Positions 1 through 9,053 of a stretch of 32,875 bases of DNA are shown here, piece after piece. Position numbers and translations under genes: made by a program. Below the pieces are notes generated by a model. It worked only from the letters and a program-made list of their open reading frames with translations, did not search any database and had not been told where the DNA came from. Position 1 is the stretch's first letter. The number at the start of each line of letters is the position of its first letter. Source of the DNA: Synechococcaceae bacterium WB8_1B_136 (GTDB taxonomy: Bacteria; Cyanobacteriota; Cyanobacteriia; PCC-6307; Cyanobiaceae). The stretch is from assembly GCA_010029175.1 (NCBI GenBank), contig RGNC01000003.1:1-32875 (forward strand). Reading direction: 5' to 3'.

Positions 1-2
1 TC

Positions 3-605
3 GACGACTGGAAGGTGGATCTGGCCTACAGCTGCAGCCAGAAGGGCCTCAGCTGCCCGCCGGGCCTCGGCCCCTTCTCGATGGGTCCGCGGGCGGAGCA
101 GAAACTGGCCAACCGCCAGGGCAAGGTGCCCAACTGGTATCTCGATGTGAGCCTGCTCAACCAGTACTGGGGCAGCGACCGCGTGTACCACCACACGGCT
201 CCGGTGAACATGAACTTCGGCATGCGCGAGGCCCTGCGCCTGATCGCCGAAGAGGGCCTGGAAACCGTGTGGACCCGCCACCGCGCCAATGCCGAGCGTC
301 TCTGGGCCGGCCTGGAGCGGCTCGGCCTCGAGCTGCATGTGCCCGATGCCCTGCGCTTGCCCACCCTCACCACCGTGCGCATCCCCGAGGGGGTGGATGG
401 CAAGGCCTTCAGCCTGCACCTGCTGAACAAGCACGGCATCGAAGTGGGCGGCGGCCTCGGCGCCCTCGCCGGCAAGGTGTGGCGCATCGGCCTGATGGGC
501 TACAACAGCCGCGCCGAGAACGTGGATCTGCTGCTCAACCTGCTGGAGCAGGAGCTGCCGGCGTTCCGCACCGCCGCTCCCGTTGCTGCCTGCGCCGCCG
601 CCTGA
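3..605 (+). CDS. Alanine--glyoxylate aminotransferase family protein (class V aminotransferase), C-terminal part, truncated by window edge
   Basis: Open from the window edge; SQKGLSCPPGLGPFS (PLP-lysine region) and NWYLDVSLLNQYWG...YHHTAPVNMNFGMREAL typical of AGT-family aminotransferases. Confidence 0.85.
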   Translation, partial: DDWKVDLAYSCSQKGLSCPPGLGPFSMGPRAEQKLANRQGKVPNWYLDVSLLNQYWGSDRVYHHTAPVNMNFGMREALRLIAEEGLETVWTRHRANAERLWAGLERLGLELHVPDALRLPTLTTVRIPEGVDGKAFSLHLLNKHGIEVGGGLGALAGKVWRIGLMGYNSRAENVDLLLNLLEQELPAFRTAAPVAACAAA

Positions 606-1074
606 ACCAGGCCTCCAGCAGTTCAGCGCACGCCTCAGCCTGGATGCCCGCCACCACCTCCATGCGGTGGTGGGCGCTGGGGCTGGTGCTGAGATCCAGC
701 ACCCCCCCCAGGCCACCGCGCTTGGGATCTGCCGCCCCGAACACCACCCGGCCCATCCGTGCCTGCACCAGGGATCCGGCGCACATCGGGCAGGGTTCGA
801 GCGTCACCAGCAGGGTGCAGTCGTTGAAGCGCCAGTCGCCCCGCAGCCGCGCCGCCTGTTGCAGCGCCGCCAGTTCGGCATGGCCAAGGGGGTTCTGATC
901 CAGTTCCCGCCGGTTGCTGCCCCAGCCGATGGCGCGCCCTGCCCCATCCAGCACCACCGCCGCCACCGGGATCTCGCCGCTCTCCCCCACCGCCGCTGCG
1001 TGCCGCCGCAGCCGCGCCATCCAGGCCTCGAACAGCCCGGCTGAGGATGGGAGCTGGGGCAGTGGTGGGTCCAT
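535..1074 (-). CDS. tadA: tRNA-specific adenosine deaminase (TadA-like)
   Basis: HAELAALQQAARL and TLEPCPMCAGSLVQARMGRVVFGAADPKRGGLGG deaminase zinc motifs; start chosen at MDPPLPQ (cat 1072-1074) inside the longer ORF. Confidence 0.88.
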   Translation of the reverse strand: MDPPLPQLPSSAGLFEAWMARLRRHAAAVGESGEIPVAAVVLDGAGRAIGWGSNRRELDQNPLGHAELAALQQAARLRGDWRFNDCTLLVTLEPCPMCAGSLVQARMGRVVFGAADPKRGGLGGVLDLSTSPSAHHRMEVVAGIQAEACAELLEAWFRRRRRQQRERRCGTPAAPAPAG

Positions 1075-1124
1075 CTCTGCATGCAGATTCCCACGCCAGG
1101 CCCCTCGCCCCATGGCGCGGGAGA

Positions 1125-2492
1125 ATGGAAGGCCTCGTAGCCCTGCCGTTGGCTCCAGCCCCCCAGCCCGAGCCCCTGGCTGCCCTGGCGGCATTCCCCG
1201 ATCCAGCCAGCGTGGATCCGGCCCTGGCGCTGTTTCTGCGGCGAGCCAGCGAGCAGCTCTGCCACTGGTGGGCCACGGCGGCCGATCGCTCGCCCCTGCC
1301 ATCCCTCAGCGTGCTGCCGGAGGTGGCACCCCAGGCCGGGGGGCTGGCCCTCGATGCCCTGCTGGCGGATCTGCAGCTGGTGATGGAAGGGGCCTACAAC
1401 CCCTGCCATCCCGGTGCCCTGGCCCATCTCGATCCGCCACCGCTCACCGCCTCCGTGGCGGCGGATTTGATCTGCGCCGGCCTCAACAACAACTTGTTGG
1501 CCGAGGAGCTCTCCCCCAGCCTCTCGCGGCTGGAGCGCAGCCTGTGCGGCTGGATGGCCCGGGCCCTGGGGCTGGGGGCGCAGGCCGGTGGCGTGGCCGC
1601 CAGCGGCGGCAGCCTCAGCAACCTGATGGCCCTGGTGGTGGCCCGCCAGCAGGCCGGCCTGCAGGGCCGCACGGATGCGGTGGTGTTCTGCAGTGCCGAT
1701 GCCCATGTGTCGATCGGCAAGGCCCTGGCGGTGATGGGGCTGCCGCCCCAGGCCCTGCAGCCCCTGCCCGTGGATGGCGCCGGCCGGCTGCAGCCGCAGG
1801 CACTGGCCGACGGCCTTGCCCGCTGCGAGCGCTCCGGGGTGCCGGTGATCGCCGTGGTGGCCACCGCCGGCACCACCGTTCGCGGCGCCGTGGATCCGAT
1901 CGCCGCCATCGCCCCCCTCTGCAGCCGCCACGGGGTGTGGCTGCATGTGGACGGGGCCATTGGCGCGGTGTTCGCCCTCAGCCCGGCTCATGCCGCCCGG
2001 GTGCCGGATCTGGGCCTGGCCGATTCCCTCACGGTGAATCCCCAGAAGCTGCTGGGCATCACCAAGACCTCCTCGCTGCTGCTGCTGCGCCAGCCCCAGC
2101 ACCTGGCCAGCAGCTTTGCCACAGGGCTGCCCTACATGGAGCCCAGCTGGGCCGAGGCCCATGGCGGTGAATGCGGCCTGCAGGGCACTCGCCCTGCCGA
2201 GGTGCTCAAGCTCTGGCTGGGGTTGCGACAGCTGGGCCTGGAGGGCATCGCTGCCGTGGTGGAGGGCGCCGTGGCCCGTCGCCGCCAGCTGCAGGCGCTG
2301 CTGGAGCCCTGCGATCTTGCGCTCCGCGGTGGATCGCTGCACCTGCTGGCCTTCACCCCGGCCACGGCCACACCGCTGCAGGCCGAGCTCTGGTCGAGCC
2401 TGGCGCGACAGCGGTTGTTGGAGCGGCAGCTGAATCTCCACACCCTGGCCGCCGTGGTGGCCGATTCCCTCAACGAGCTCCCCCATGCCTGA
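1125..2492 (+). CDS. Pyridoxal-dependent group II decarboxylase (aromatic-L-amino-acid / diaminobutyrate decarboxylase-like)
   Basis: GGSLSNLMALVVARQ, STDAHVSIGKA-like region, WLHVDGAIGA, NPQKLLGITKTSSLLLLR (PLP lysine); start chosen at MEGLVAL. Confidence 0.82.
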   Translation: MEGLVALPLAPAPQPEPLAALAAFPDPASVDPALALFLRRASEQLCHWWATAADRSPLPSLSVLPEVAPQAGGLALDALLADLQLVMEGAYNPCHPGALAHLDPPPLTASVAADLICAGLNNNLLAEELSPSLSRLERSLCGWMARALGLGAQAGGVAASGGSLSNLMALVVARQQAGLQGRTDAVVFCSADAHVSIGKALAVMGLPPQALQPLPVDGAGRLQPQALADGLARCERSGVPVIAVVATAGTTVRGAVDPIAAIAPLCSRHGVWLHVDGAIGAVFALSPAHAARVPDLGLADSLTVNPQKLLGITKTSSLLLLRQPQHLASSFATGLPYMEPSWAEAHGGECGLQGTRPAEVLKLWLGLRQLGLEGIAAVVEGAVARRRQLQALLEPCDLALRGGSLHLLAFTPATATPLQAELWSSLARQRLLERQLNLHTLAAVVADSLNELPHA

Positions 2493-2712
2493 CCCCCAGC
2501 CCCAGAGCCGCGGTCGCTGGGTGGCGATCATCACCGGTGCCATCTCGATCCTGATCGCCGTGGCCTACCTGGCCCTGATCACCGTGCTCGATGCCCGCGG
2601 GCCCCTGCTGCCGCCACCACCGGAGGCCCTGGGGCTCACGGCTCCTGCGGCCGGGGCGGCAGTTGGCGCTCCTTCGGCTGCTGGCGCTGCAGCGGTTCCA
2701 CCACCCGCCTGA
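2485..2712 (+). CDS. Small hypothetical protein with one N-terminal hydrophobic segment
   Basis: 75-aa ORF MPDPQPQSRGRWVAIITGAISILIAVAYLALITVLDARGPLLPPPPEALG; overlaps the decarboxylase stop, same strand. Confidence 0.6.
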   Translation: MPDPQPQSRGRWVAIITGAISILIAVAYLALITVLDARGPLLPPPPEALGLTAPAAGAAVGAPSAAGAAAVPPPA

Positions 2713-4201
2713 CGGCGGCATCGAGGAACTGGCGCAGGGCCGAATCGCGGCGGTTGAGGTCGTACTGGCGCTGCACCACCTCCTGCACGCCGCCATCACC
2801 CCAATCCTGATCCTGCTGGAAGTAGGTGATGAAGCTGCGGCCCGCCACCCGGGTGAGCCAGGCGGCGCCCACCGCCTGCACCGCCTTGCTCAGCAGCAGG
2901 GCCGGCAGGTTGAGGCTGAGGGCCGCGCCGATCACGCTCAATCCCCCCTTGATCACCCCCAGGCTGGCCAGGGTGCGTCCCACCGACACCGCCAGCTCCT
3001 GGGCGCTGGCCTTGCTCAGCGCCACGCCGTACACCCGGCCGATCTCCACCACCATCTGGGCGTTCACCGCCGCGGTGCCGAGCAGATCCACCACCGGCAG
3101 CGGTGTGGCGGCCAGAACGCCGGCGCTGATCCAGGCATAGCGATCCACGATCGCCTCGGCATCGCTCTGGCGCTGGTTGCTCAGCAGCTGGCGGCCTGCG
3201 TCGCTGAGCCGGCGGCTCTGCAGCAGGATGTTGTCGGCGATCAGCTCCTCGCCATCGCGGTGCAGCACCTGGGCGATGCGGCGCAGCAGGGCCTCGATCT
3301 CCGCCGGGGGCTGCACGGGCCTGCCCCCCGGCATCGGCACGCTCTGGGGCGCAGCGCTGGTGGCCACCACATCCTCGGCACTGATGCGTCCGGCGGTGCG
3401 GCGCCGCAGCAGCCCCAGCAGCCGGCGCTCCTCCGCCTCGCCGCGCAGGTCGGTCTTGTTCAGCACCAGGATCAACCGCTTGCCCAGTTGGGCCAGGGCC
3501 TCGAACACCTCCTGTTCCGCGGCCCGGAGGTCGCCATCCACCACCAGCAGAAGCAGGTCGGCGTTGGCGGCCTGCTGGCGGGCCACCTGTTCCCGGGCCC
3601 GGCCATCGCTGCCGGCCTCGAGGATGCCCGGGGTGTCCACCAGCCGCAGGCCCCGCTGCAGATCCTTGAGCCGCAACCGGTAGCTCACGCACTCGGCCGT
3701 GGAGCCCATGGCCGCCCCCACCTGGCCCACCACCTCCCGCAGCAGGGCGCGGATCAGGGAGGTCTTGCCGGCGGAGCCGGTGCCGAACACCACCACCACC
3801 AGGTCGCCGCGCTGCAGCTCGGCCGCCACCCGCTCCCGCTCCTGCTGCAGGGCCTGGCGCTGCACGTCGTCGCGGATGCGGCTGAGCAGTTTGTCGATGG
3901 AATCGAGGTTGCGCTGGGCCGCCTCCTGGCGGTTTCCCGGCGGTGGCGGCAGGGCTGGGGCCGTGCCCTCGCCGGATCGCTCTCCCTTGCGCCAGGCCAC
4001 GAACCAGGGCCAGGCCAACCGGGCCAGCAGCAGGGTGCCGCCGCCGAACAGCAGCAGGGCGGCTGGTCCCACCAACCAGCTCGGCAGCAGGTAGCTCATC
4101 TGCCAGAGCAGGTTGTTCACCGCCTGCAGCACCGCCGTGAGCGCCACCAGACCCACCAGGGCCACCCCCAGCCAGATCCAGAGCCGCGGCGGCGTTTTCA
4201 T
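2636..4201 (-). CDS. Membrane-associated GTPase, DUF697-type (Era-like G domain)
   Basis: G1 FGTGSAGKTSL, G3 DTPGI, G4 NKTD, C-terminal DUF697-like hydrophobic region, N-terminal TM segments; start at MKTPPRLW overlaps the upstream PBP stop. Confidence 0.8.
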   Translation of the reverse strand: MKTPPRLWIWLGVALVGLVALTAVLQAVNNLLWQMSYLLPSWLVGPAALLLFGGGTLLLARLAWPWFVAWRKGERSGEGTAPALPPPPGNRQEAAQRNLDSIDKLLSRIRDDVQRQALQQERERVAAELQRGDLVVVVFGTGSAGKTSLIRALLREVVGQVGAAMGSTAECVSYRLRLKDLQRGLRLVDTPGILEAGSDGRAREQVARQQAANADLLLLVVDGDLRAAEQEVFEALAQLGKRLILVLNKTDLRGEAEERRLLGLLRRRTAGRISAEDVVATSAAPQSVPMPGGRPVQPPAEIEALLRRIAQVLHRDGEELIADNILLQSRRLSDAGRQLLSNQRQSDAEAIVDRYAWISAGVLAATPLPVVDLLGTAAVNAQMVVEIGRVYGVALSKASAQELAVSVGRTLASLGVIKGGLSVIGAALSLNLPALLLSKAVQAVGAAWLTRVAGRSFITYFQQDQDWGDGGVQEVVQRQYDLNRRDSALRQFLDAAVRRVVEPLQRQQPKERQLPPRPQEP

Positions 4202-6390
4202 AGCTTGGCGCTGGCCTGCAGGCTGCCGGTGCCGGCTGAGCGCACGATGTCGGCCCAGAGGCCGGCGGCCAGGGCGCTGCTGCTGCCGGTGGGGCGGTTG
4301 TCGTCGTTCCCCAGCCAGATGCCGATCACCCAGTGGCGCCTGGGTTCGTAGCCCACGAACAGCAGATCGCGGCCCTCGTTGGTGGTGCCGGTCTTGCCAC
4401 CCTCCTGGCCCCCTAGGGAGGCGGCGCTGCCGGTACCCCCCTGCACCACCGCCCGCAGCAGGCCCTGCATCTGCCGGGCGGTGGCCACGCTCATCACCCT
4501 GCGGCCAGGGTTGATCGGTCGCTGCCCGGCCCCCTGGCGGCTGCGGCAGCGGCCGCTGTCGAGTCCGCCGCAGTTCTCCGCATCGGTGAGCTTGCGCACG
4601 GTGCTGGGGGCGTGCCACTCGCCATCGTTGGCCACGGCGGCGTAGGCGGCGGTGAGTTCGATCAGCCGCACCTCGCTCTGGCCCAGGGCCAGGCCCGGCA
4701 CCGGTTCCAGCGGTGTGGTGATGCCCAGCTCCCGCGCCTGTTGCACCACCTGCTCCAGCCCCACCCGGCGGGCAATGCGCAGGGCTGCGGTGTTGCTGCT
4801 GATGGCGAAGGCCGAGCTGAGGCTGAGGCTGCCGCCACAGCCGCTGCTGAAGGCCTGGCCGCCCCAGTCGAGGGGGGCGCAGCTCACGGCATCACTCGGT
4901 TTGATCCCCTTCTTCAGCGCCGCCAGATAGGTGAACAGCTTGAAAGTGCTGCCGGGCTGGCGCAGGGCCAGGCTGGCCCGGTTGAACTGGCTGCGGTTGT
5001 AATCGCGGCCGCCGGCGATCGCCAGCACCCCGCCATTGCGGGAATCCATCACCACCACAGCGCCTTCGCTCACCGCCGGCGCGCTGCTGGCCAGCAGCTG
5101 CCGCAGCCGCCGCTCCACCACCTCCTGCACCAGCGGATCGAGGTGGGTTTCCACCAGGAAGTTGCCCTCGCTGGCCACATCGGGCCCCAGCAGGGCATCG
5201 AGATCGCGGCGCACCTGGTCGGTGTAGAAGGGCGCTGCACGCCTGCCACCCGTGCCACCGCTGCAGGCCGTGGCCGCAAGGGCAATGGGCTGGCGCCGGG
5301 CCCGCCGAGCCCGTTCCGCGCTGATGCTGCCCGTGTCGGCCATCTTCAGCAGCACGGTGTTGCGGGCCTCCAGGGCCGCCTGGGGGTTGAGGCAGGGGTC
5401 GTAGCCGTTGGGGGAGGGCAGCAGCCCCACCAGCAGGGCCGCTTCCTCCAGGTTCAGCTGGGCGGCGGGTTTGGCGAAAAAGCTGCGGGAGGCGTCTTCA
5501 AAGCCCCATCCCACACCGAGATAAACCCGGTTGAGGTAGTTGAGCAGCAGATCGTGCTTGCTGAACCGGGCCTCCAGCTGCAGCGCCACCAGCAACTCGC
5601 GCCACTTGCGCCCCAGGGTTTCTCCCTGGCCCACCTGCTCAGGGTAGAGGCTGCGGGCCAGCTGCTGGGTGAGGGTGCTGCCCCCCTCCAGCACGCGTCC
5701 GCCGAGGAGATTGGCCGCCAGGGCGCGGCCGGTGCCGATCGGATCCACGCCGGGATGCCACCAGAAGCGGCTGTCCTCGCTGGCCAGCAGCGCGTCCACC
5801 AGCACCGCCGGGTATCGCGACAGGTCTCGGTTCTCGTGGTGCTGGCTGGATTCAGCGGCGCTCAGGGGCCTGTTGTTGCCGTCGTAGAGGGCCAGGGGGC
5901 CTCGCACACTGGCCAGGTTGCCCCGCACCGGCACCTGCAGCAGCGAGAGGCCCAGCAGCAGCACGCCGCCGCCGGCCAGGCCGGCCAGGCCGAGGGCGCC
6001 GAGGCGGGCGCTGCGCTGCAGGGCGTTGCGACCGGGGCGGTGGAACACCAGCTCCGGCAGGTCCGTGGCCGGTCCGGGCCCTAAGCGCACCTTATCGCCA
6101 TCCCGCAGCAGCAGCTCCCGCACCCGATGGCCGCGCCACCACAGGCCGTTGGTGGAGCCCGTATCGCGCAGGAGCCAGTGCTGTCCCCGCCGCTCCAGCA
6201 GGGCGTGCTGCTTGCTCACGGCCCCATGGCCGATGCAGATCTCGCTGGCGGGATCGCGGCCAATCCGATAGGTGCCATCCACCAGGGCCCGGTGTTCCGG
6301 CTCGGCACCCGGCACCAGCAGATCCAGCTCGACCGCCTGCACCGCCGTGATGCGCTCCAGCCCCGAGCGGATGGCGTCAGCGATCGCCAT
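4198..6390 (-). CDS. Class A penicillin-binding protein (PBP1 family) with N-terminal FHA domain
   Basis: FHA-like YRIGRDPASEICIGHGAVSKQHALLE...DTGSTNGL; transglycosylase LLASEDSRFWWHPGVDPIGTGRALAANLLGGRVLEGGSTLTQQLARSLY; transpeptidase RQPGSTFKLFTYLAAL and GGKTGTTNEGRD; start chosen at MAIADAIRSG. Confidence 0.9.
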   Translation of the reverse strand: MAIADAIRSGLERITAVQAVELDLLVPGAEPEHRALVDGTYRIGRDPASEICIGHGAVSKQHALLERRGQHWLLRDTGSTNGLWWRGHRVRELLLRDGDKVRLGPGPATDLPELVFHRPGRNALQRSARLGALGLAGLAGGGVLLLGLSLLQVPVRGNLASVRGPLALYDGNNRPLSAAESSQHHENRDLSRYPAVLVDALLASEDSRFWWHPGVDPIGTGRALAANLLGGRVLEGGSTLTQQLARSLYPEQVGQGETLGRKWRELLVALQLEARFSKHDLLLNYLNRVYLGVGWGFEDASRSFFAKPAAQLNLEEAALLVGLLPSPNGYDPCLNPQAALEARNTVLLKMADTGSISAERARRARRQPIALAATACSGGTGGRRAAPFYTDQVRRDLDALLGPDVASEGNFLVETHLDPLVQEVVERRLRQLLASSAPAVSEGAVVVMDSRNGGVLAIAGGRDYNRSQFNRASLALRQPGSTFKLFTYLAALKKGIKPSDAVSCAPLDWGGQAFSSGCGGSLSLSSAFAISSNTAALRIARRVGLEQVVQQARELGITTPLEPVPGLALGQSEVRLIELTAAYAAVANDGEWHAPSTVRKLTDAENCGGLDSGRCRSRQGAGQRPINPGRRVMSVATARQMQGLLRAVVQGGTGSAASLGGQEGGKTGTTNEGRDLLFVGYEPRRHWVIGIWLGNDDNRPTGSSSALAAGLWADIVRSAGTGSLQASAKL

Positions 6391-6853
6391 GGCCCGCCCG
6401 CGCGAGAACATCGATGGCCAGGGCCGCCACCGCCAGATTGATGGCCGCATCGGCCAGGTTGAAGATCGGGAACTGGAACGGCACGAATTCCAGGAAATCC
6501 ACCACCGTGCCCAGCCGCCAGCGATCGAGCCCGTTGCCGATCGCTCCCCCCAGCAACAGGCCAACGCCCAGGGCCTGCCAGCGGCGCAGGGGCGAGCCGG
6601 ATTGAATCCAGATCACCAGGGCCACAGCCACCAGCAGACTCACCGCCCCCAGCAGCCGGCTGTTGCCGCTCAGCAGGCTGAAGGCGGCACCGGTGTTGAA
6701 GGTGAGCTGCAGCCGCAGCAGCCCGGGCACAAACGGCATGGGGCCATGGCCGCTGAGCTGTTGCACGGCCCAGGCCTTGCTGAGCTGATCCAGCAGCAGC
6801 ACCAGGGCTGCGGTGAGATAGGCCGCGGTGCGGCCGGCGCGGGTGCCTGCCAT
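6377..6853 (-). CDS. lspA: Lipoprotein signal peptidase (signal peptidase II)
   Basis: LLLDQLSKAW, FNTGAAFSLLSG, GGAIGNGLDRWRLGTVVDFLEF, FPIFNLADAAI motifs. Confidence 0.92.
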   Translation of the reverse strand: MAGTRAGRTAAYLTAALVLLLDQLSKAWAVQQLSGHGPMPFVPGLLRLQLTFNTGAAFSLLSGNSRLLGAVSLLVAVALVIWIQSGSPLRRWQALGVGLLLGGAIGNGLDRWRLGTVVDFLEFVPFQFPIFNLADAAINLAVAALAIDVLARAGHGDR

Positions 6854-7425
6854 CACGACTCCACCAGCAGCAGGCGCCGCAGCGGCAGGGCCAGCACCGC
6901 CACGGCGCAGCAGAGCAGCAGCTGGGGCAGGATCGGCCCGAGGCTGTAGCTCACCAGGAGCTGGGGTAGGCCGCCACCCCAGCGGCCCGCGATGGCCCCC
7001 AGCAGCAGATTGGCGATGCCGCAGCCCTGCAGGATCGCCAGGCCGATCACGGCCGCGCCCGCCAGGCTCAGCAGGTTGTCCATCCCCGGCTGCTTGGCCA
7101 GCCGACCCGTGACCCAGGCGGCCGGCAGGAAGCCAGCTAGATAGCCGAAGCCCGGATCGAGCAGATACACCAGGCCCCCGCCGGCATGGAACACCGGCAG
7201 CTGAAACAGCCCCAGGCTGATGTAGGCCACCCCCGCCAGCATCGCCGGCCGCGGACCACACACCAGGGCGGTGAGCAGCAGGGCGGGCACCTGCAGGCTG
7301 ATCGGCAGGCTGATCAGTTCAAACCCGCGCGGTCCAACACCAGGCAGGGCGGCCTGGATCAAACCGCCGATCACGATCAGCAGCAGTCCGGCGATGGCAC
7401 CGCTCCAGTTGGCAAGGGCGCGCAC
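6853..7425 (-). CDS. bioY: Biotin transporter BioY family protein
   Basis: ISLPISLQVPALLLTALVCGPRPAMLAGVAYISLGLFQLPVFHAGGGLVYLLDPGFGYLAGF characteristic of BioY. Confidence 0.9.
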   Translation of the reverse strand: MRALANWSGAIAGLLLIVIGGLIQAALPGVGPRGFELISLPISLQVPALLLTALVCGPRPAMLAGVAYISLGLFQLPVFHAGGGLVYLLDPGFGYLAGFLPAAWVTGRLAKQPGMDNLLSLAGAAVIGLAILQGCGIANLLLGAIAGRWGGGLPQLLVSYSLGPILPQLLLCCAVAVLALPLRRLLLVES

Positions 7426-7493
7426 GGCAGGCCAGTGAATGGGCCCATCCTGCAGGAGAGTGGGGCAACTGCAAACCGCCTGGGTGCAACGCC

Positions 7494-7778
7494 GTGATGG
7501 AGAGTTCGCCAGCCAGGGCCGCCGCTGCCGATCCTGCTGCTCCCCAGCAGGAGGCTCCGGAGCTGGGCAGCCTGGTGCAGCTGCGGGAGCTGCCTCCCTA
7601 CCTCAAGACGGCCGATGCGATGCCGATGCTGCGGCCATCGGATCTGGTGGATGCCGGGGAACAGGGCGAGGTGGTGGCCATCAAGGCCCTTGGCCAGGTG
7701 GCGGTGCGCTTCCGCCGCGGCACCTTCCTGCTGGAGAGCCGGCAACTGGAGCGCGCCGCCGCTGCCGATCCCGGCTGA
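7494..7778 (+). CDS. sipA: SipA-like / NAD(P)H dehydrogenase assembly family small protein (DUF3148)
   Basis: LVQLRELPPYLKTADAMPMLRPSDLVDAGEQGEVVAIKALGQVAVRFRRGTFLLESRQLE matches the remembered cyanobacterial SipA/DUF3148 pattern. Confidence 0.7.
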   Translation: MMESSPARAAAADPAAPQQEAPELGSLVQLRELPPYLKTADAMPMLRPSDLVDAGEQGEVVAIKALGQVAVRFRRGTFLLESRQLERAAAADPG

Positions 7779-7784
7779 GGGGGG

Positions 7785-9053
7785 TCAACGGAGCTGCCGC
7801 CGCTGCCACACCCGCTCCGCGCTGGCGATGGCGGCTGCGGGGCCACAGAGGCTGAGGCAGGGGGCGCCAAGCAACTCCTGCGCCACCGCCTGCAGTTGGC
7901 CCGGCGTGAGTTCGGCGGCCTGCTCCAGGCAGCGATCGGCGAAGTCGAAGGGGAGGCCGTGGCCCAGCACCAGGGCATGGCGATCCGCCAGCTGGCTGCA
8001 GGTCTGGCGCCCCAGGGCCTCCTGGCCGCGGAATTTGGCCAGGGCGAGCTCCAGTTCCTCAGGGCTGAGGGGTTGCTCCAGCAGCCGCTGCCACTCCTGC
8101 AACAGTTCTGACGTGGCCTCCTCAGCCCGCTCGCTGGAACTCGAGAGGTGAAACACGAAGGGGGCGGCCCCCAGCCGAGCGGGGTAGTGCACCCCCACGT
8201 CGTAGGCGAGGCCATGCTCCTCCCGCAGGGCCACGAACAGCCGGCTCGACATGCCGATGCCCAGGTGGCAGTGCAGCAGCCGCAGGGCCAGAGCCTGCGC
8301 GGAGCCCATCGGCACGGTGCTGGTGCCCAGCATCAACACCAGCTGTTCGGTTTCGTCCTGGCTGGCGGCGAAGTGGTCGCCGCTGCTGCCGCCCGGCCCC
8401 GCCTGGCGCTGGGGCGGAACCGTGGCCCAGGCACCACCCTCCTGGCCGCCCAGCAGCAGCTCCTCCACGGCTTCGGGAATCTCCCCCGCCAGCACCAGCA
8501 CGGCACCGGCCTGGCCCAGGGCCGCGGCCTGGCGCTCCAGCGCCTCCCGCCCCAGCTGTTGCAGCTCGGGCTCCACCCCCAGCGGATCGTGGCCGTAGGG
8601 GCCTTGGCCATAGAGCTGCTGCCGCAGCTGGTCGTGGGCCAGTTGGAAGGGATCCTCCTTCTGGCGCTGCAGGGTCTGCAGGTTGAGCTGGCGTTCCAGA
8701 TCGATCTGGTCGTCCACCAGCCAGGGGCGCCGCACCAGCTGCAGCAGCAGCGGCAGCAGCTGCGGTGCATCGTCGCTGGCGCACTTGAGGCTGATCAAGG
8801 TGCCGTCCTCGCTGGCGTCGCAGCGCAGACCCGCCCCCAGCCCCTCCACCAGGTCGGCCAGGGCATCGCCACTGAAGGGGCCGCAGCCGCGGCTCAGCAC
8901 GCCCGCCAGCAGCTGCGCCGCCCCCCGCTCACCGGGCCGATCGCCGCTGCTGCCGCCCCGAAGCCACAACTTGGCCGAGAGGATCGCCGGGCCGGGGCGG
9001 TGAATCAGCCACAGGGGGCAACCGCCAGCCAGGGTGCGCGCTTCCACCGTCAT
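7785..9053 (-). CDS. M16 family peptidase-like protein lacking HXXEH (probable non-catalytic partner)
   Basis: M16 architecture (LVLMLGTSTVPMGSAQALALRLLHCHLGIGMSSRLFVALREEHGLAYDVG) but AAQLLAGVLSRG where the HXXEH motif is expected. Confidence 0.85.
   Translation of the reverse strand: MTVEARTLAGGCPLWLIHRPGPAILSAKLWLRGGSSGDRPGERGAAQLLAGVLSRGCGPFSGDALADLVEGLGAGLRCDASEDGTLISLKCASDDAPQLLPLLLQLVRRPWLVDDQIDLERQLNLQTLQRQKEDPFQLAHDQLRQQLYGQGPYGHDPLGVEPELQQLGREALERQAAALGQAGAVLVLAGEIPEAVEELLLGGQEGGAWATVPPQRQAGPGGSSGDHFAASQDETEQLVLMLGTSTVPMGSAQALALRLLHCHLGIGMSSRLFVALREEHGLAYDVGVHYPARLGAAPFVFHLSSSSERAEEATSELLQEWQRLLEQPLSPEELELALAKFRGQEALGRQTCSQLADRHALVLGHGLPFDFADRCLEQAAELTPGQLQAVAQELLGAPCLSLCGPAAAIASAERVWQRRQLR

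Noticed and set aside
804-2543. 579-aa minus-strand ORF
   Set aside because: Shadow ORF antisense to the PLP decarboxylase; Gln/Gly/His-rich composition typical of GC-rich antisense frames.
2591-4351. 586-aa plus-strand ORF
   Set aside because: Antisense to the DUF697 GTPase gene; His/Gln-rich composition and no domain motifs.
4612-6084. 490-aa plus-strand ORF
   Set aside because: Antisense to the FHA-PBP gene; low-complexity His/Gln/Ala composition.
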